Shown: positions 1 through 5,812, numbered from the stretch's first letter. The stretch: DNA of 6,271 bases from Candidatus Bandiella numerosa (GCF_021811875.1 NZ_JAJBJD010000054.1:1-6271), one strand, 5' to 3'. Notes: generated by a model from the sequence alone, not told the origin. Numbers and translations: made by a program.

Positions 1-47
1 TTACTCTTCTCTATACGTTCTTCTGCTTCTCTTACTAAAAATGACAT
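1..47 (-). CDS. 5' end of an unidentified gene, cut by the left window edge
   Basis: An ATG at 47-45 on the minus strand opens a frame of 15 codons (MSFLVREAEERIEKS) that runs off the left edge without a stop. It is supported by a near-perfect SD (AAGAGGAGG) four bases upstream and by its position 31 bp after the stop of the 83-residue secreted protein, which suggests co-transcription. The visible residues are charged and probably helical after the first few, with no signal peptide. This is too short to assign a family, and I do not recognise it. Confidence 0.6.
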   Translation of the reverse strand, partial: MSFLVREAEERIEKS

Positions 48-51
48 TTTG

Positions 52-60
52 CCTCCTCTT
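52..60 (-). promoter_or_regulatory. Strong ribosome binding site for the left-edge gene
   Basis: On the minus strand the sequence reads AAGAGGAGG and then four bases before the ATG at 47. It is one of the strongest SD matches in the window and is the main reason to believe the truncated left-edge gene is real. The upstream 83-codon gene has no obvious SD, so translation of this pair may be weighted toward the second gene. Confidence 0.7.
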
Positions 61-78
61 TCGTATGTACTTATCTTT

Positions 79-330
79 TCATTCTATCATATATGTTTCT
101 TTCTGCCTATTATGCAATGGTCTTAATTTGTTATTAAATTCTTTAAGATAAACTGGTTTTGCTTTATCATCGAAAAATTTTGAATCGTCAATTTTTTTTG
201 GGATTGCTAAACTATATTTCTCTAAAATTTTTTTTATATTTATTTTATTGTTATCAGGGGATAAAACATTTGCTGATAAAATACTTATTGAAAAAAACAA
301 TATACTGATAAATAATGCAAGCTTACTCAT
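79..330 (-). CDS. Small secreted or periplasmic protein of unknown function (83 aa)
   Basis: The protein begins with a textbook Sec signal peptide: a short basic start (MSK), a hydrophobic core over about residues 4-18, and a likely cleavage after LSA at residue 20. The mature part is about 63 residues, rich in Lys, Asp and Asn, without cysteines, further membrane segments or a motif I recognise. The last stretch (about 60-83) is basic and polar. The ATG at 330 is the only sensible start because the signal peptide begins there, although no good SD precedes it. The gene lies 31 bp upstream of the left-edge gene on the same strand and diverges from the lptM-ribA run. A lineage-restricted envelope or exported protein is the best description. 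The signal peptide argues for a real gene; its function is unknown. Confidence 0.6.
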   Translation of the reverse strand: MSKLALFISILFFSISILSANVLSPDNNKINIKKILEKYSLAIPKKIDDSKFFDDKAKPVYLKEFNNKLRPLHNRQKETYMIE

Positions 331-368
331 TCGATTTAGTTTGATCTATACATCGTACACTAACAATA
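331..368. promoter_or_regulatory. Short divergent intergenic region, presumed to hold both promoters
   Basis: Only 38 bp separate the start of the minus-strand secreted protein from the ATG of lptM, so both promoters must lie here or reach into the neighbouring coding sequences. Weak -10-like hexamers are visible: TACACT at 356-361 on the plus strand, about 8 bp before the lptM ATG, and TATAGA at 350-345 on the minus strand. Neither has a good -35 box at normal spacing. That promoters exist here is inferred from the divergent layout; the exact boxes are tentative. Confidence 0.3.
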
Positions 369-485
369 ATGTTTAATTACAAAAAGTACATTACATTTTT
401 ATTATTAATAATTCTACTTGCTGCTTCCTTAAGTGCATGTGGAGTTAAAAAAGAGTTATACAGAGTTGAGGATGAAAATAAATAA
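369..485 (+). CDS. lptM: LptM-like small outer-membrane lipoprotein (38 aa)
   Basis: This gene is too short for most gene callers. It encodes a lipoprotein precursor with a basic N-terminus (MFNYKK), a hydrophobic core over about residues 9-20, and a good lipobox LSAC with the acylated cysteine at residue 24. The mature sequence starts CGVKKELY, which lines up with the CGLKGPLY signature of LptM (formerly YifL). In E. coli that lipoprotein helps mature the LptD/LptE LPS translocon. The mature chain here would be only 15 residues, against roughly 48 in E. coli, so little more than the signature remains. It overlaps the start of ribA by 14 bp in another frame, which suggests translational coupling. 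There is no clear SD. The lipoprotein call is firm; the LptM assignment rests on a short motif, with the GP of the signature changed to KE. Confidence 0.7.
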   Translation: MFNYKKYITFLLLIILLAASLSACGVKKELYRVEDENK

Positions 486-1557
486 TACTAAGATACCCAA
501 TGTATTTGAGGCAAAAATAATAGAAGTAACAAGATGCATTTCTGATTTGAAAGTTGGTATTCCCATTATTTTAGAACATGGTAATCAAAAAAATTTAATA
601 TTGTCACTTGAAAGAATAAATAAAAAAATTTTTAACGAGATAAAAAATGCACTCAAGGAAGTTAATTTAGTTATTACACAACAAAGAGCCAATTTTTTAA
701 AACTTAAACATTGCAAAATAAATTGTCAAAATCTTGATTTTAATGAAGTTGAAAAAATTGCTTTTGGCTTAAAGAATGTCGATCTGAATACACATGATTA
801 TTATGAAATGTCAAATTCAGATGAAAAAGCGTTACTGCTTTTAAAGATTAGTGAATTAATCCCTGTGGCGATAATTGCTAAAGTAGACTCTAAAATGGAA
901 TGGAATTTTCCCATAAACTCATTAAAATCAGAATGCATGGATGATTTTGTTGCTAAGACCAATAATGATTTACATGAAGTATGTAATGCAGACTTAAAGT
1001 TAAAATTTGGAAAAGGGAAAATAAGATGCTTTAGGTCACAATTTTCAAAAGATCATTATGCTATAATTATCAATTCAAAAAACAAAAAAAATAATAATAA
1101 AACTCCTTTAGTTAGAGTCCATTCTTCATGTTTTACTGGAGACATATTTAACAGTATTAAATGTGATTGTCATGAACAATTTCATAACGCTATCAAAATT
1201 ATGAGCGAAAAAGATGGTGGCGTTATAATTTATTTAAACCAAGAAGGAAGAGGGATTGGCTTAACCAATAAAATTAGAGTCTATAAGGCTCAATCCAGTG
1301 GATTTGATACAGTAGAAGCAAATGAAAATTTAGGATTTGAAAATGACGCAAGAGGGTTTATAACCGCTTCTAAAATTTTAAAAAAGTTAAACATAAATAA
1401 AATTGACTTACTTTCAAATAACCCTGCAAAAGCAAAAGATTTAATAAAGCAGGGAATTATGGTTGAAAATGTTATTTCTCATCAATTTTTTAGTTCAGAA
1501 ATAAAAAAATATTATGAGAGTAAGGCGAAAAAATTAAATCATGATATTGAAGTATAA
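472..1557 (+). CDS. ribA: GTP cyclohydrolase II, alphaproteobacterial long form (361 aa)
   Basis: RibA opens the guanine ring of GTP with loss of formate and pyrophosphate, the first committed step of riboflavin (FMN/FAD) synthesis in the cytoplasm. The catalytic domain is about residues 185-361. It has the zinc ligands Cys220, Cys231 and Cys233 (SSCFTGD, KCDC), the QEGRGIGL motif at 257-264, and the FDTVEAN...LGF segment. Also present are Asp292 and Arg294, matching E. coli Asp126 and Arg128, the LLSNNP motif at 313-318 with Lys320, and the C-terminal Y..SKA.KL.H signature. Residues 1-180 form the extension typical of alphaproteobacterial RibA, including RCISDLKVGIPIIL at 21-34. It is not a DHBP synthase domain, so RibB activity must be encoded elsewhere. 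I chose the ATG at 472: an in-frame ATG at 433 would add 13 non-conserved residues and overlap lptM much further. All expected active-site residues are present. Confidence 0.93.
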   Translation: MKINNTKIPNVFEAKIIEVTRCISDLKVGIPIILEHGNQKNLILSLERINKKIFNEIKNALKEVNLVITQQRANFLKLKHCKINCQNLDFNEVEKIAFGLKNVDLNTHDYYEMSNSDEKALLLLKISELIPVAIIAKVDSKMEWNFPINSLKSECMDDFVAKTNNDLHEVCNADLKLKFGKGKIRCFRSQFSKDHYAIIINSKNKKNNNKTPLVRVHSSCFTGDIFNSIKCDCHEQFHNAIKIMSEKDGGVIIYLNQEGRGIGLTNKIRVYKAQSSGFDTVEANENLGFENDARGFITASKILKKLNINKIDLLSNNPAKAKDLIKQGIMVENVISHQFFSSEIKKYYESKAKKLNHDIEV

Positions 1558-1592
1558 AAATTTTTGAAATATGATTATCGCTAAATATTTTA

Positions 1593-1598
1593 TATAAT
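1593..1598 (+). promoter_or_regulatory. Candidate -10 box (TATAAT) just upstream of ygiW
   Basis: A perfect TATAAT ends six bases before the ATG at 1605, so a transcript from it would begin at or next to the start codon and be essentially leaderless. No SD lies between box and ATG, which fits that reading. No good -35 hexamer sits 16-18 bp upstream; the nearest, TTGAAA at 1564-1569, is 23 bp away. In a sequence this A/T-rich a chance TATAAT is possible, and read-through from ribA is an alternative. Confidence 0.3.
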
Positions 1599-1604
1599 AA
1601 ATTT

Positions 1605-2012
1605 ATGAAAAAAGTAGTATCAAAGGCGTTAATGTTGTCATGCATGTCTCTTGGTTTAGTTTGTTTTGCAAATGCGGAATTTAAAGGTCCTCAAGCACAG
1701 AGTCTGACGCACCCGAGTCAGGGTCTAACAACCGTGCAAACAGTACTTAATGGCGCATTTCATGGTCAGCAAGTTTTTTTACAAGGTAATATAGCTCAAA
1801 AAATTTCACATGATAAATATATGTTTAAAGACAGTACAGGTGAAATCGTTATTGATATTGATCAAAAACATATGCCATTTGAAGATTTTTCTGCATCTGA
1901 CACAGTTAAGATATATGGAGAAGTAGAAATGAAGAGAAAAAATCCAAGGATAGAAATAGATGTTGCTAGAGTTGAAGTTGTCAAGCAAGCTACAGATGTG
2001 CATAAGAAATAA
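1605..2012 (+). CDS. ygiW: YgiW/YdeI-type BOF (bacterial OB-fold) periplasmic stress protein
   Basis: This is a 135-residue exported protein of the BOF family (PF04076; YgiW/YdeI/VisP), small periplasmic OB-fold proteins linked in enterobacteria to tolerance of peroxide, cationic compounds and other envelope stress. The signal peptide is residues 1-24 (MKK start, hydrophobic core, FANA cleavage site). The mature protein begins with the family's F.GP motif (FKGP, 26-29). It continues with LTTVQTV, an OB-fold strand set VFLQGNIAQKIS (57-68), the hallmark YMFKDSTGEIVIDID (72-86), DTVKIYGEV (99-107) and EIDVARVEVV (117-126). The match to E. coli YgiW runs the whole length. The ATG directly precedes the signal peptide but has no SD. 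The stop codon abuts the truB ATG, so truB translation probably depends on this gene. The biochemical role of the family is not settled. Confidence 0.87.
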   Translation: MKKVVSKALMLSCMSLGLVCFANAEFKGPQAQSLTHPSQGLTTVQTVLNGAFHGQQVFLQGNIAQKISHDKYMFKDSTGEIVIDIDQKHMPFEDFSASDTVKIYGEVEMKRKNPRIEIDVARVEVVKQATDVHKK

Positions 2013-2888
2013 ATGAACGGGTGGCTTTTAGTAGATAAGCCAATTGGGATAACATCTTTTCAGGCAATTAATAAATTTAGGAAATTGCTAAATGTTAAAA
2101 CGGGGCACTGTGGAACTCTTGATCCATTTGCCTCGGGTTTTTTGTTGGTAGCACTTGGTAAAGCGACTAAGCTGGTTGATTATGCGATGAATTTTGAGAA
2201 AAAATATACCTTTACAGTTAAATGGGGTATTTCAACTGATAGTGACGACTTGACTGGCAATATTACAGGAAATAGTAAAATTATTCCTACAGAGCAACAA
2301 ATTATAAATAAATTAGAATATTTCATAGGTGAGATTGAGCAGGTACCTCCAATATTTTCCGCTGTTAAAGTAAACGGAAAAAGAGCGTATGAGTACGCAA
2401 GAATAGGTGAAGAGTTAATTTTAAAATCAAAAAAAGTCTCTTTAAAGAAATTTTCTTTAGAATCACATAAAAATGACTTAAGTACGTTTAATATTATCAC
2501 AAGTAAGGGATTTTATGTTAGAGCGCTTGCTAGAGATTTTGCAAAGTCATTAAATACATTGGCCCATGTAGTGGAATTAAGAAGAAATCGAAGTGGAATT
2601 TTTAAAAATATGGAGATGATAAATACGGAAATAACAAAAGAATTCTTGCATAATAACGAATTATATGATTACATACGTGCAAGAATTCTGCCTCTAGATT
2701 ATGTGCTAGACGACGTCCCTGTGTATAATCTGGATTCAAGTGATGCTAAAAAATTGAAAAATGGTCAGTCTGTTATTCATAAATTGTCGCTTGAGAATGA
2801 TTCCAAGATAGCTATTAAAAGTAATGATACGTTAGTTGCGTTGTGCACATACGTTGATAGTTATTTAAAACCAACAAAAACATTTTAA
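2013..2888 (+). CDS. truB: tRNA pseudouridine-55 synthase
   Basis: TruB converts uridine 55 in the T-loop of nearly all tRNAs to pseudouridine and also acts as a tRNA folding chaperone. All core motifs are present: the N-terminal GWLLVDKPIGITS, and GHCGTLDPFASG with the catalytic Asp37. The substrate-stacking Tyr65 sits in KKYTF, followed by WGISTDSDD (71-79), QVPPIFSAVKVNGKRAYEYA (110-129) and SKGFYVRALARD (164-175), whose Arg170 matches E. coli Arg181. LRRNRSGIF (189-197) closes the catalytic domain. Residues from about 225 (LPLDYVLDDVPVY) form the C-terminal RNA-binding-type domain. At 291 aa the length is normal. The ATG follows the ygiW stop with no spacer and no convincing SD, so initiation probably depends on terminating ribosomes. 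It stands 12 bp before rpsO, in the conserved truB-rpsO-pnp order. Confidence 0.96.
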   Translation: MNGWLLVDKPIGITSFQAINKFRKLLNVKTGHCGTLDPFASGFLLVALGKATKLVDYAMNFEKKYTFTVKWGISTDSDDLTGNITGNSKIIPTEQQIINKLEYFIGEIEQVPPIFSAVKVNGKRAYEYARIGEELILKSKKVSLKKFSLESHKNDLSTFNIITSKGFYVRALARDFAKSLNTLAHVVELRRNRSGIFKNMEMINTEITKEFLHNNELYDYIRARILPLDYVLDDVPVYNLDSSDAKKLKNGQSVIHKLSLENDSKIAIKSNDTLVALCTYVDSYLKPTKTF

Positions 2889-2889
2889 T

Positions 2890-2894
2890 GGAGG
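2890..2894 (+). promoter_or_regulatory. Shine-Dalgarno site of rpsO
   Basis: GGAGG lies six bases before the rpsO ATG, inside the 12-bp truB-rpsO gap. It is the only canonical SD in the truB-rpsO-pnp cluster that lies outside a coding sequence, in keeping with the high translation expected of a ribosomal protein gene. Confidence 0.8.
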
Positions 2895-2900
2895 ATTTAG

Positions 2901-3173
2901 ATGTCGATTACAAAAGAATTAAAGAGAGAAATTATTTCTCAATTTTCATTTGCTGAAAATGATACTGGCTCAACGGAAGTGCAAGTTGCGTTGTTTACGC
3001 AACACATAAGCAATCTTACTGAGCATTTAAAAATAAACAAAAAAGATTATCAAGCACGAAGAGGTTTATTAGTATTTGTTACAAAAAGAAAAAGATTGTT
3101 AACTTATTTAAAAAACAAGAATAATGATCGTTATGAGAAATTAATAAAAGAATTGAAACTTAAAAGGGTATAA
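2901..3173 (+). CDS. rpsO: 30S ribosomal protein S15
   Basis: S15 is a primary 16S rRNA-binding protein that folds the central-domain three-way junction and allows S6, S18, S11 and S21 to join the 30S platform. The 90 residues match the family length and read through without gaps. The signature DTGSTEVQVALFT is at 21-33, the rRNA-contacting loop with His42 and Asp49 follows, then RRGLL at 53-57 and KRKRLLTYLK at 62-71. The usual HSRRGLL segment is altered: the His-Ser pair before RRGLL is Gln51-Ala52, so a serine that contacts helix 22 in other bacteria is alanine. The start is fixed by GGAGG at 2890-2894. The gene ends directly against pnp (TAA then ATG). It is full-length with ordinary codon use, and I take it as functional. 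Confidence 0.97.
   Translation: MSITKELKREIISQFSFAENDTGSTEVQVALFTQHISNLTEHLKINKKDYQARRGLLVFVTKRKRLLTYLKNKNNDRYEKLIKELKLKRV
3162..3168 (+). promoter_or_regulatory. Shine-Dalgarno site of pnp, embedded in the end of rpsO
   Basis: AAAAGGG lies in the last sense codons of rpsO, five bases before the pnp ATG at 3174. Because the SD is inside the rpsO coding sequence and the TAA stop directly precedes ATG, pnp initiation is likely coupled to rpsO termination. Confidence 0.6.
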
Positions 3174-5489
3174 ATGTTTAATATAGTAAAAAAATCGATA
3201 GAATGGAACGGTAAAAAAATTGAATTAGAAACAGGAAAGATAGCTAGGCAAGCTAGCGCATCTGTTATAGTTAGAATGGGAGAAAGTACAGTTTTGTGTA
3301 CAGTAACTTTTAGTAAAAATTTAAAAGAAGGGATCGATTTCTTTCCCTTATCCGTAAATTATTTAGAAAAATATTATGCAGCAGGAAGATTTCCTGGTGG
3401 CTTTATGAAAAGAGAAGGGAAACCTTCTGATAGAGAAACATTAATTTCAAGGTTGATTGATAGGCCAATCAGACCTTTATTTCCAGAAGATTTTTTATAT
3501 GAAGTTAATGTCATCTGTAAAGTTTTATCATACGATGGCAATTCTCCAACTGATATTTTAGCAATAATAGGGTCTGCAGCGGCATTAAAAATCTCTGAAG
3601 TTCCATTTGATAATTTGCTTGCGGCAGTAAGAGTTGGATTAATTGATAATGAATTTGTACTTAATCCATCTACACAAGAATTGGAAAAATCAGAATTAGA
3701 TTTAGTAATTGCTGGTACAAATGATTCAGTGCTAATGATTGAATCTTCAGCTAAAGAAATTGATGAAGAAAAATTAATTTCTGCAATTGAAATTGCACAT
3801 AAAAATATACAACCTGTTATAAAATTGATTGACGAATTTGCTACTGATTCAAAAAAAGATAAATATGCTTATGCTAAATTGGATATCCAGACTATTTTCG
3901 AAAAATTGAAAAAAGATCATCATACGGACATTAAAAAGGTGTATGAGATAGTTGACAAAAGTGTGAGAAAAGAAAGATTAGATGCAATATATAAAGAGGC
4001 ATTTGACAATCATTCAACTAAGGACGGATTTGAATTAAATGTATTTGACCTTGCCTATAAAAAACTGCGAAGAGAGGTAGTTAGGGATAAAATTTTAGAT
4101 AATAACATCAGGATAGATGGAAGAAATTCGGAAGAAATAAGAAAGATTGATTGTGAAATTGGTTTATTGCCACAAACTCACGGATCATCATTATTTACAA
4201 GAGGCGAAACACAGTCTTTGTCAATTGTTACGCTTGGTAGCCAGCAAGATTCACAATTAAGGGACGACGTCACTGGGACTTATAATGAAAGATTTATGCT
4301 ACATTACAATTTTCCTCCATATTCAGTTGGAGAAGTTGGTATGCTTAAACCACCGGGAAGAAGAGAAATTGGACACGGCAAATTGGCTTTTAAAGCTGTT
4401 AGTCCTATTTTACCTAAAGATGAAGAGTTTCCATATGCTATAAGAATAGTCAGCGAAATTACTGAATCAAATGGGTCATCGTCTATGGCAACTGTTTGTG
4501 CAGCAACATTGGCGTTAATGGATGCTGGTGTTCCAATTAAAACTCCTGTTGCAGGTATTGCAATGGGTTTGATTTTAGAAAAGGATCGTCATGCAATTCT
4601 CTCAGATATTATTGGTGATGAAGACGCATTAGGTGATATGGACTTTAAGGTGGCATCAACAAAGAATGGAATTACTGCATTGCAAATGGATATAAAAATA
4701 AGTGGTATAACCATTGAAATAATGAAGAAAGCAATTTCTCAAGCCAAAGATGGATGTAACCATATATTATCCAAAATGAATGAGTTAATTTCTATGCCTA
4801 AGAATGAATTGAATTCTTCAGCACCTAGAATTAGTTCAATAAAAATTAATAAGGATAAAATTAGAGATCTAATTGGGCCAGGTGGAAAAAACATAAAAGA
4901 GATTTGTGAAAGAACCGGTGTTAAAATTGATATAGAAGATGATGGTAGTGTTAAGATATTTGCTACTGATGAAAAAACTTTAAATGAGGCTTTAAGTAGT
5001 ATCGAAGAAATTGTTGCAGTGCCTGAAATGGGCAAAATATATAATGCAAAAATTACTAAAATTATGCAGTTCGGTGCATTTGCAAAATTTTTAGGTTCTA
5101 ATGAAGGTTTGGTACATGTAAGTGAGATTTCAGACAGAAATATAGAAAATGTAGATGATGTACTTTCAGAAGGTATGATTATAAACGTTAAATATGTTGG
5201 CACAGATCATAAAGGAAAAGTCAAACTTACCATGAAAAATGTTGAGCAAAGTAATGAATTTTTTAATAGTGATTCTTGGAAGAGATTGATGGAAGGTGAG
5301 CCTAAAAAGCAACGGCCTGAAAAAAAATTTGATCAGGAGTTTACGAGAAAAAAAAGAGTGATGCCAAAGCAAAATTATAATAAAGCTTCTAATTTTAACA
5401 AAGCAATTCACCACGATAAGGATAAAAAAGAAGAAAAAAATCCAACTTTATTTAATGCTAAAAGTTTTATTAAAAAGTTGTTTAATTAG
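3174..5489 (+). CDS. pnp: Polynucleotide phosphorylase
   Basis: PNPase degrades RNA 3' to 5' by phosphorolysis, releasing nucleoside diphosphates, and can add tails in reverse; it works as a ring trimer and often in the RNase E degradosome. The first RNase PH domain is about residues 10-140, with AAGRFPGGFMKREG at 69-82 and RLIDRPIRPLFP at 93-104. An all-alpha linker covers about 235-305. The second RNase PH domain (about 310-545) carries the catalytic GDEDALGDMDFK with Asp484, Asp490 and Lys492. A KH domain follows at about 553-613 (GPGG loop at 568-571), then an S1 domain at about 619-689. After it comes an 82-residue, lysine-rich tail ending AKSFIKKLFN, making the protein 771 aa against 711 in E. 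coli. Every catalytic residue is present. The start matches the family N-terminus and follows the rpsO stop directly. A terminator lies 63 bp downstream. Confidence 0.97.
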   Translation: MFNIVKKSIEWNGKKIELETGKIARQASASVIVRMGESTVLCTVTFSKNLKEGIDFFPLSVNYLEKYYAAGRFPGGFMKREGKPSDRETLISRLIDRPIRPLFPEDFLYEVNVICKVLSYDGNSPTDILAIIGSAAALKISEVPFDNLLAAVRVGLIDNEFVLNPSTQELEKSELDLVIAGTNDSVLMIESSAKEIDEEKLISAIEIAHKNIQPVIKLIDEFATDSKKDKYAYAKLDIQTIFEKLKKDHHTDIKKVYEIVDKSVRKERLDAIYKEAFDNHSTKDGFELNVFDLAYKKLRREVVRDKILDNNIRIDGRNSEEIRKIDCEIGLLPQTHGSSLFTRGETQSLSIVTLGSQQDSQLRDDVTGTYNERFMLHYNFPPYSVGEVGMLKPPGRREIGHGKLAFKAVSPILPKDEEFPYAIRIVSEITESNGSSSMATVCAATLALMDAGVPIKTPVAGIAMGLILEKDRHAILSDIIGDEDALGDMDFKVASTKNGITALQMDIKISGITIEIMKKAISQAKDGCNHILSKMNELISMPKNELNSSAPRISSIKINKDKIRDLIGPGGKNIKEICERTGVKIDIEDDGSVKIFATDEKTLNEALSSIEEIVAVPEMGKIYNAKITKIMQFGAFAKFLGSNEGLVHVSEISDRNIENVDDVLSEGMIINVKYVGTDHKGKVKLTMKNVEQSNEFFNSDSWKRLMEGEPKKQRPEKKFDQEFTRKKRVMPKQNYNKASNFNKAIHHDKDKKEEKNPTLFNAKSFIKKLFN

Positions 5490-5498
5490 GCATGTAGA

Positions 5499-5527
5499 TT
5501 TTAAGCAACGTAGTTGGTTACTTAAAA
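5499..5527 (+). other. Imperfect A/T-rich hairpin in the pnp 3' untranslated region
   Basis: TTTTAAG (5499-5505) pairs with CTTAAAA (5521-5527). Past a single C/A mismatch, AAC (5507-5509) pairs with GTT (5517-5519), leaving a seven-base loop. The right arm is followed by A's rather than T's, so this is not a terminator on the plus strand. It would sit in the 3' untranslated region between the pnp stop and the true terminator, where it might block exonucleases or be a processing site. The stem is weak and could be chance. Confidence 0.3.
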
Positions 5528-5551
5528 AATAAGAAATGATTCAAATAATGC

Positions 5552-5583
5552 AGGGAGCTTGTAAGAAAAACTCCCTTTTTTTT
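5552..5583 (+). terminator. Rho-independent terminator of the pnp operon
   Basis: AGGGAG (5552-5557) and CTCCCT (5571-5576) form a six-pair, G/C-rich stem closing a 13-base A-rich loop. The right arm runs directly into an unbroken T tract to 5583. It lies 63 bp after the pnp stop and is the obvious end of the transcript containing truB, rpsO and pnp. Confidence 0.88.
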
Positions 5584-5678
5584 GCAAACTACCGGCGTGT
5601 ACTCTGCATATTGTCATATTTCATTATATAATAACCGAGTTTTGGATAAGAGCTAATAAATTTAAAATTTAATTCAAC

Positions 5679-5728
5679 AAATAGCCAGCCTCGCGCCTAA
5701 ACGCGCGAGCCCCCCAGGGTGGCCATTT
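5679..5728. repeat. GC-rich hairpin inside the inverted-repeat unit
   Basis: CTCGCGC (5690-5696) pairs perfectly with GCGCGAG (5703-5709) around the loop CTAAAC. An outer stem joins AAAT plus GCCA (5679-5682, 5684-5687) to TGGC plus ATTT (5720-5723, 5725-5728), with one A/C mismatch. An asymmetric internal loop on the right holds a C-rich run (5710-5716). The G/C content is far above anything else in the window. It has no T tract, so it is not a terminator. It resembles the palindromic cores of REP- or MITE-type repeats, or a stable RNA fold. Confidence 0.55.
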
Positions 5729-5758
5729 AATCTTTTGATTATTAAAAGATTAATTTTT
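5727..5758. repeat. Perfect 10-bp A/T hairpin followed by a T run
   Basis: TTAATCTTTT (5727-5736) pairs exactly with AAAAGATTAA (5744-5753) around a seven-base loop, and five T's follow (5754-5758). The layout resembles a Rho-independent terminator for plus-strand transcription, but the stem has a single G-C pair, so termination would be weak. It starts where the GC-rich hairpin ends, sharing two bases, so the two could be alternative or stacked folds. Confidence 0.45.
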
Positions 5759-5795
5759 AATTTTATTTGCATAAAACTTCACTTGTTCAACGCCT

Positions 5796-5812
5796 AAGCA
5801 ACCCTATTGCTT
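5796..5812. repeat. Small perfect hairpin in the right half of the inverted-repeat unit
   Basis: AAGCAA (5796-5801) pairs with TTGCTT (5807-5812) around CCCTA. Alone it is unremarkable, but it is the third hairpin in the 203-bp unit and lies 15 bp inside the right inverted repeat, so the whole unit appears able to fold. Confidence 0.35.

Noticed and set aside
433..471. Upstream in-frame ATG extending ribA by 13 residues (MHVELKKSYTELR)
   Set aside because: These codons lie in the lptM coding sequence in another frame, the residues do not resemble the start of RibA homologues, and the ATG at 472 gives a natural N-terminus with a short overlap.
1558..1604. Terminator between ribA and ygiW (AAAAATTTTT)
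   Set aside because: It is a simple A/T palindrome without a stable stem or loop, so nothing supports termination there.
1806..2003. 65-codon minus-strand ORF
   Set aside because: It lies entirely antisense to ygiW, which has a full-length family match; the translation has no recognisable features.
2180..2500. 106-codon minus-strand ORF
   Set aside because: It is antisense to truB and explained by the codon bias of the real gene; no start signals are seen.
4739..5414. Two minus-strand ORFs (154 and 82 codons) opposite the end of pnp
   Set aside because: They overlap the KH, S1 and tail region of an intact pnp, and their Ser/Ile/Leu/Phe-rich sequences are typical antisense shadows of A/T-rich genes.
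5727..5758. Calling the A/T hairpin with T run a genuine operon terminator
   Set aside because: The stem is almost all A-T, no gene ends just upstream, and a much better terminator for pnp is at 5552-5583.
5781..5800. GTTCAACGC, resembling a tRNA T-loop
   Set aside because: The flanking bases do not form a five-pair T stem, and no acceptor, D or anticodon arms or CCA end can be placed around it on either strand.
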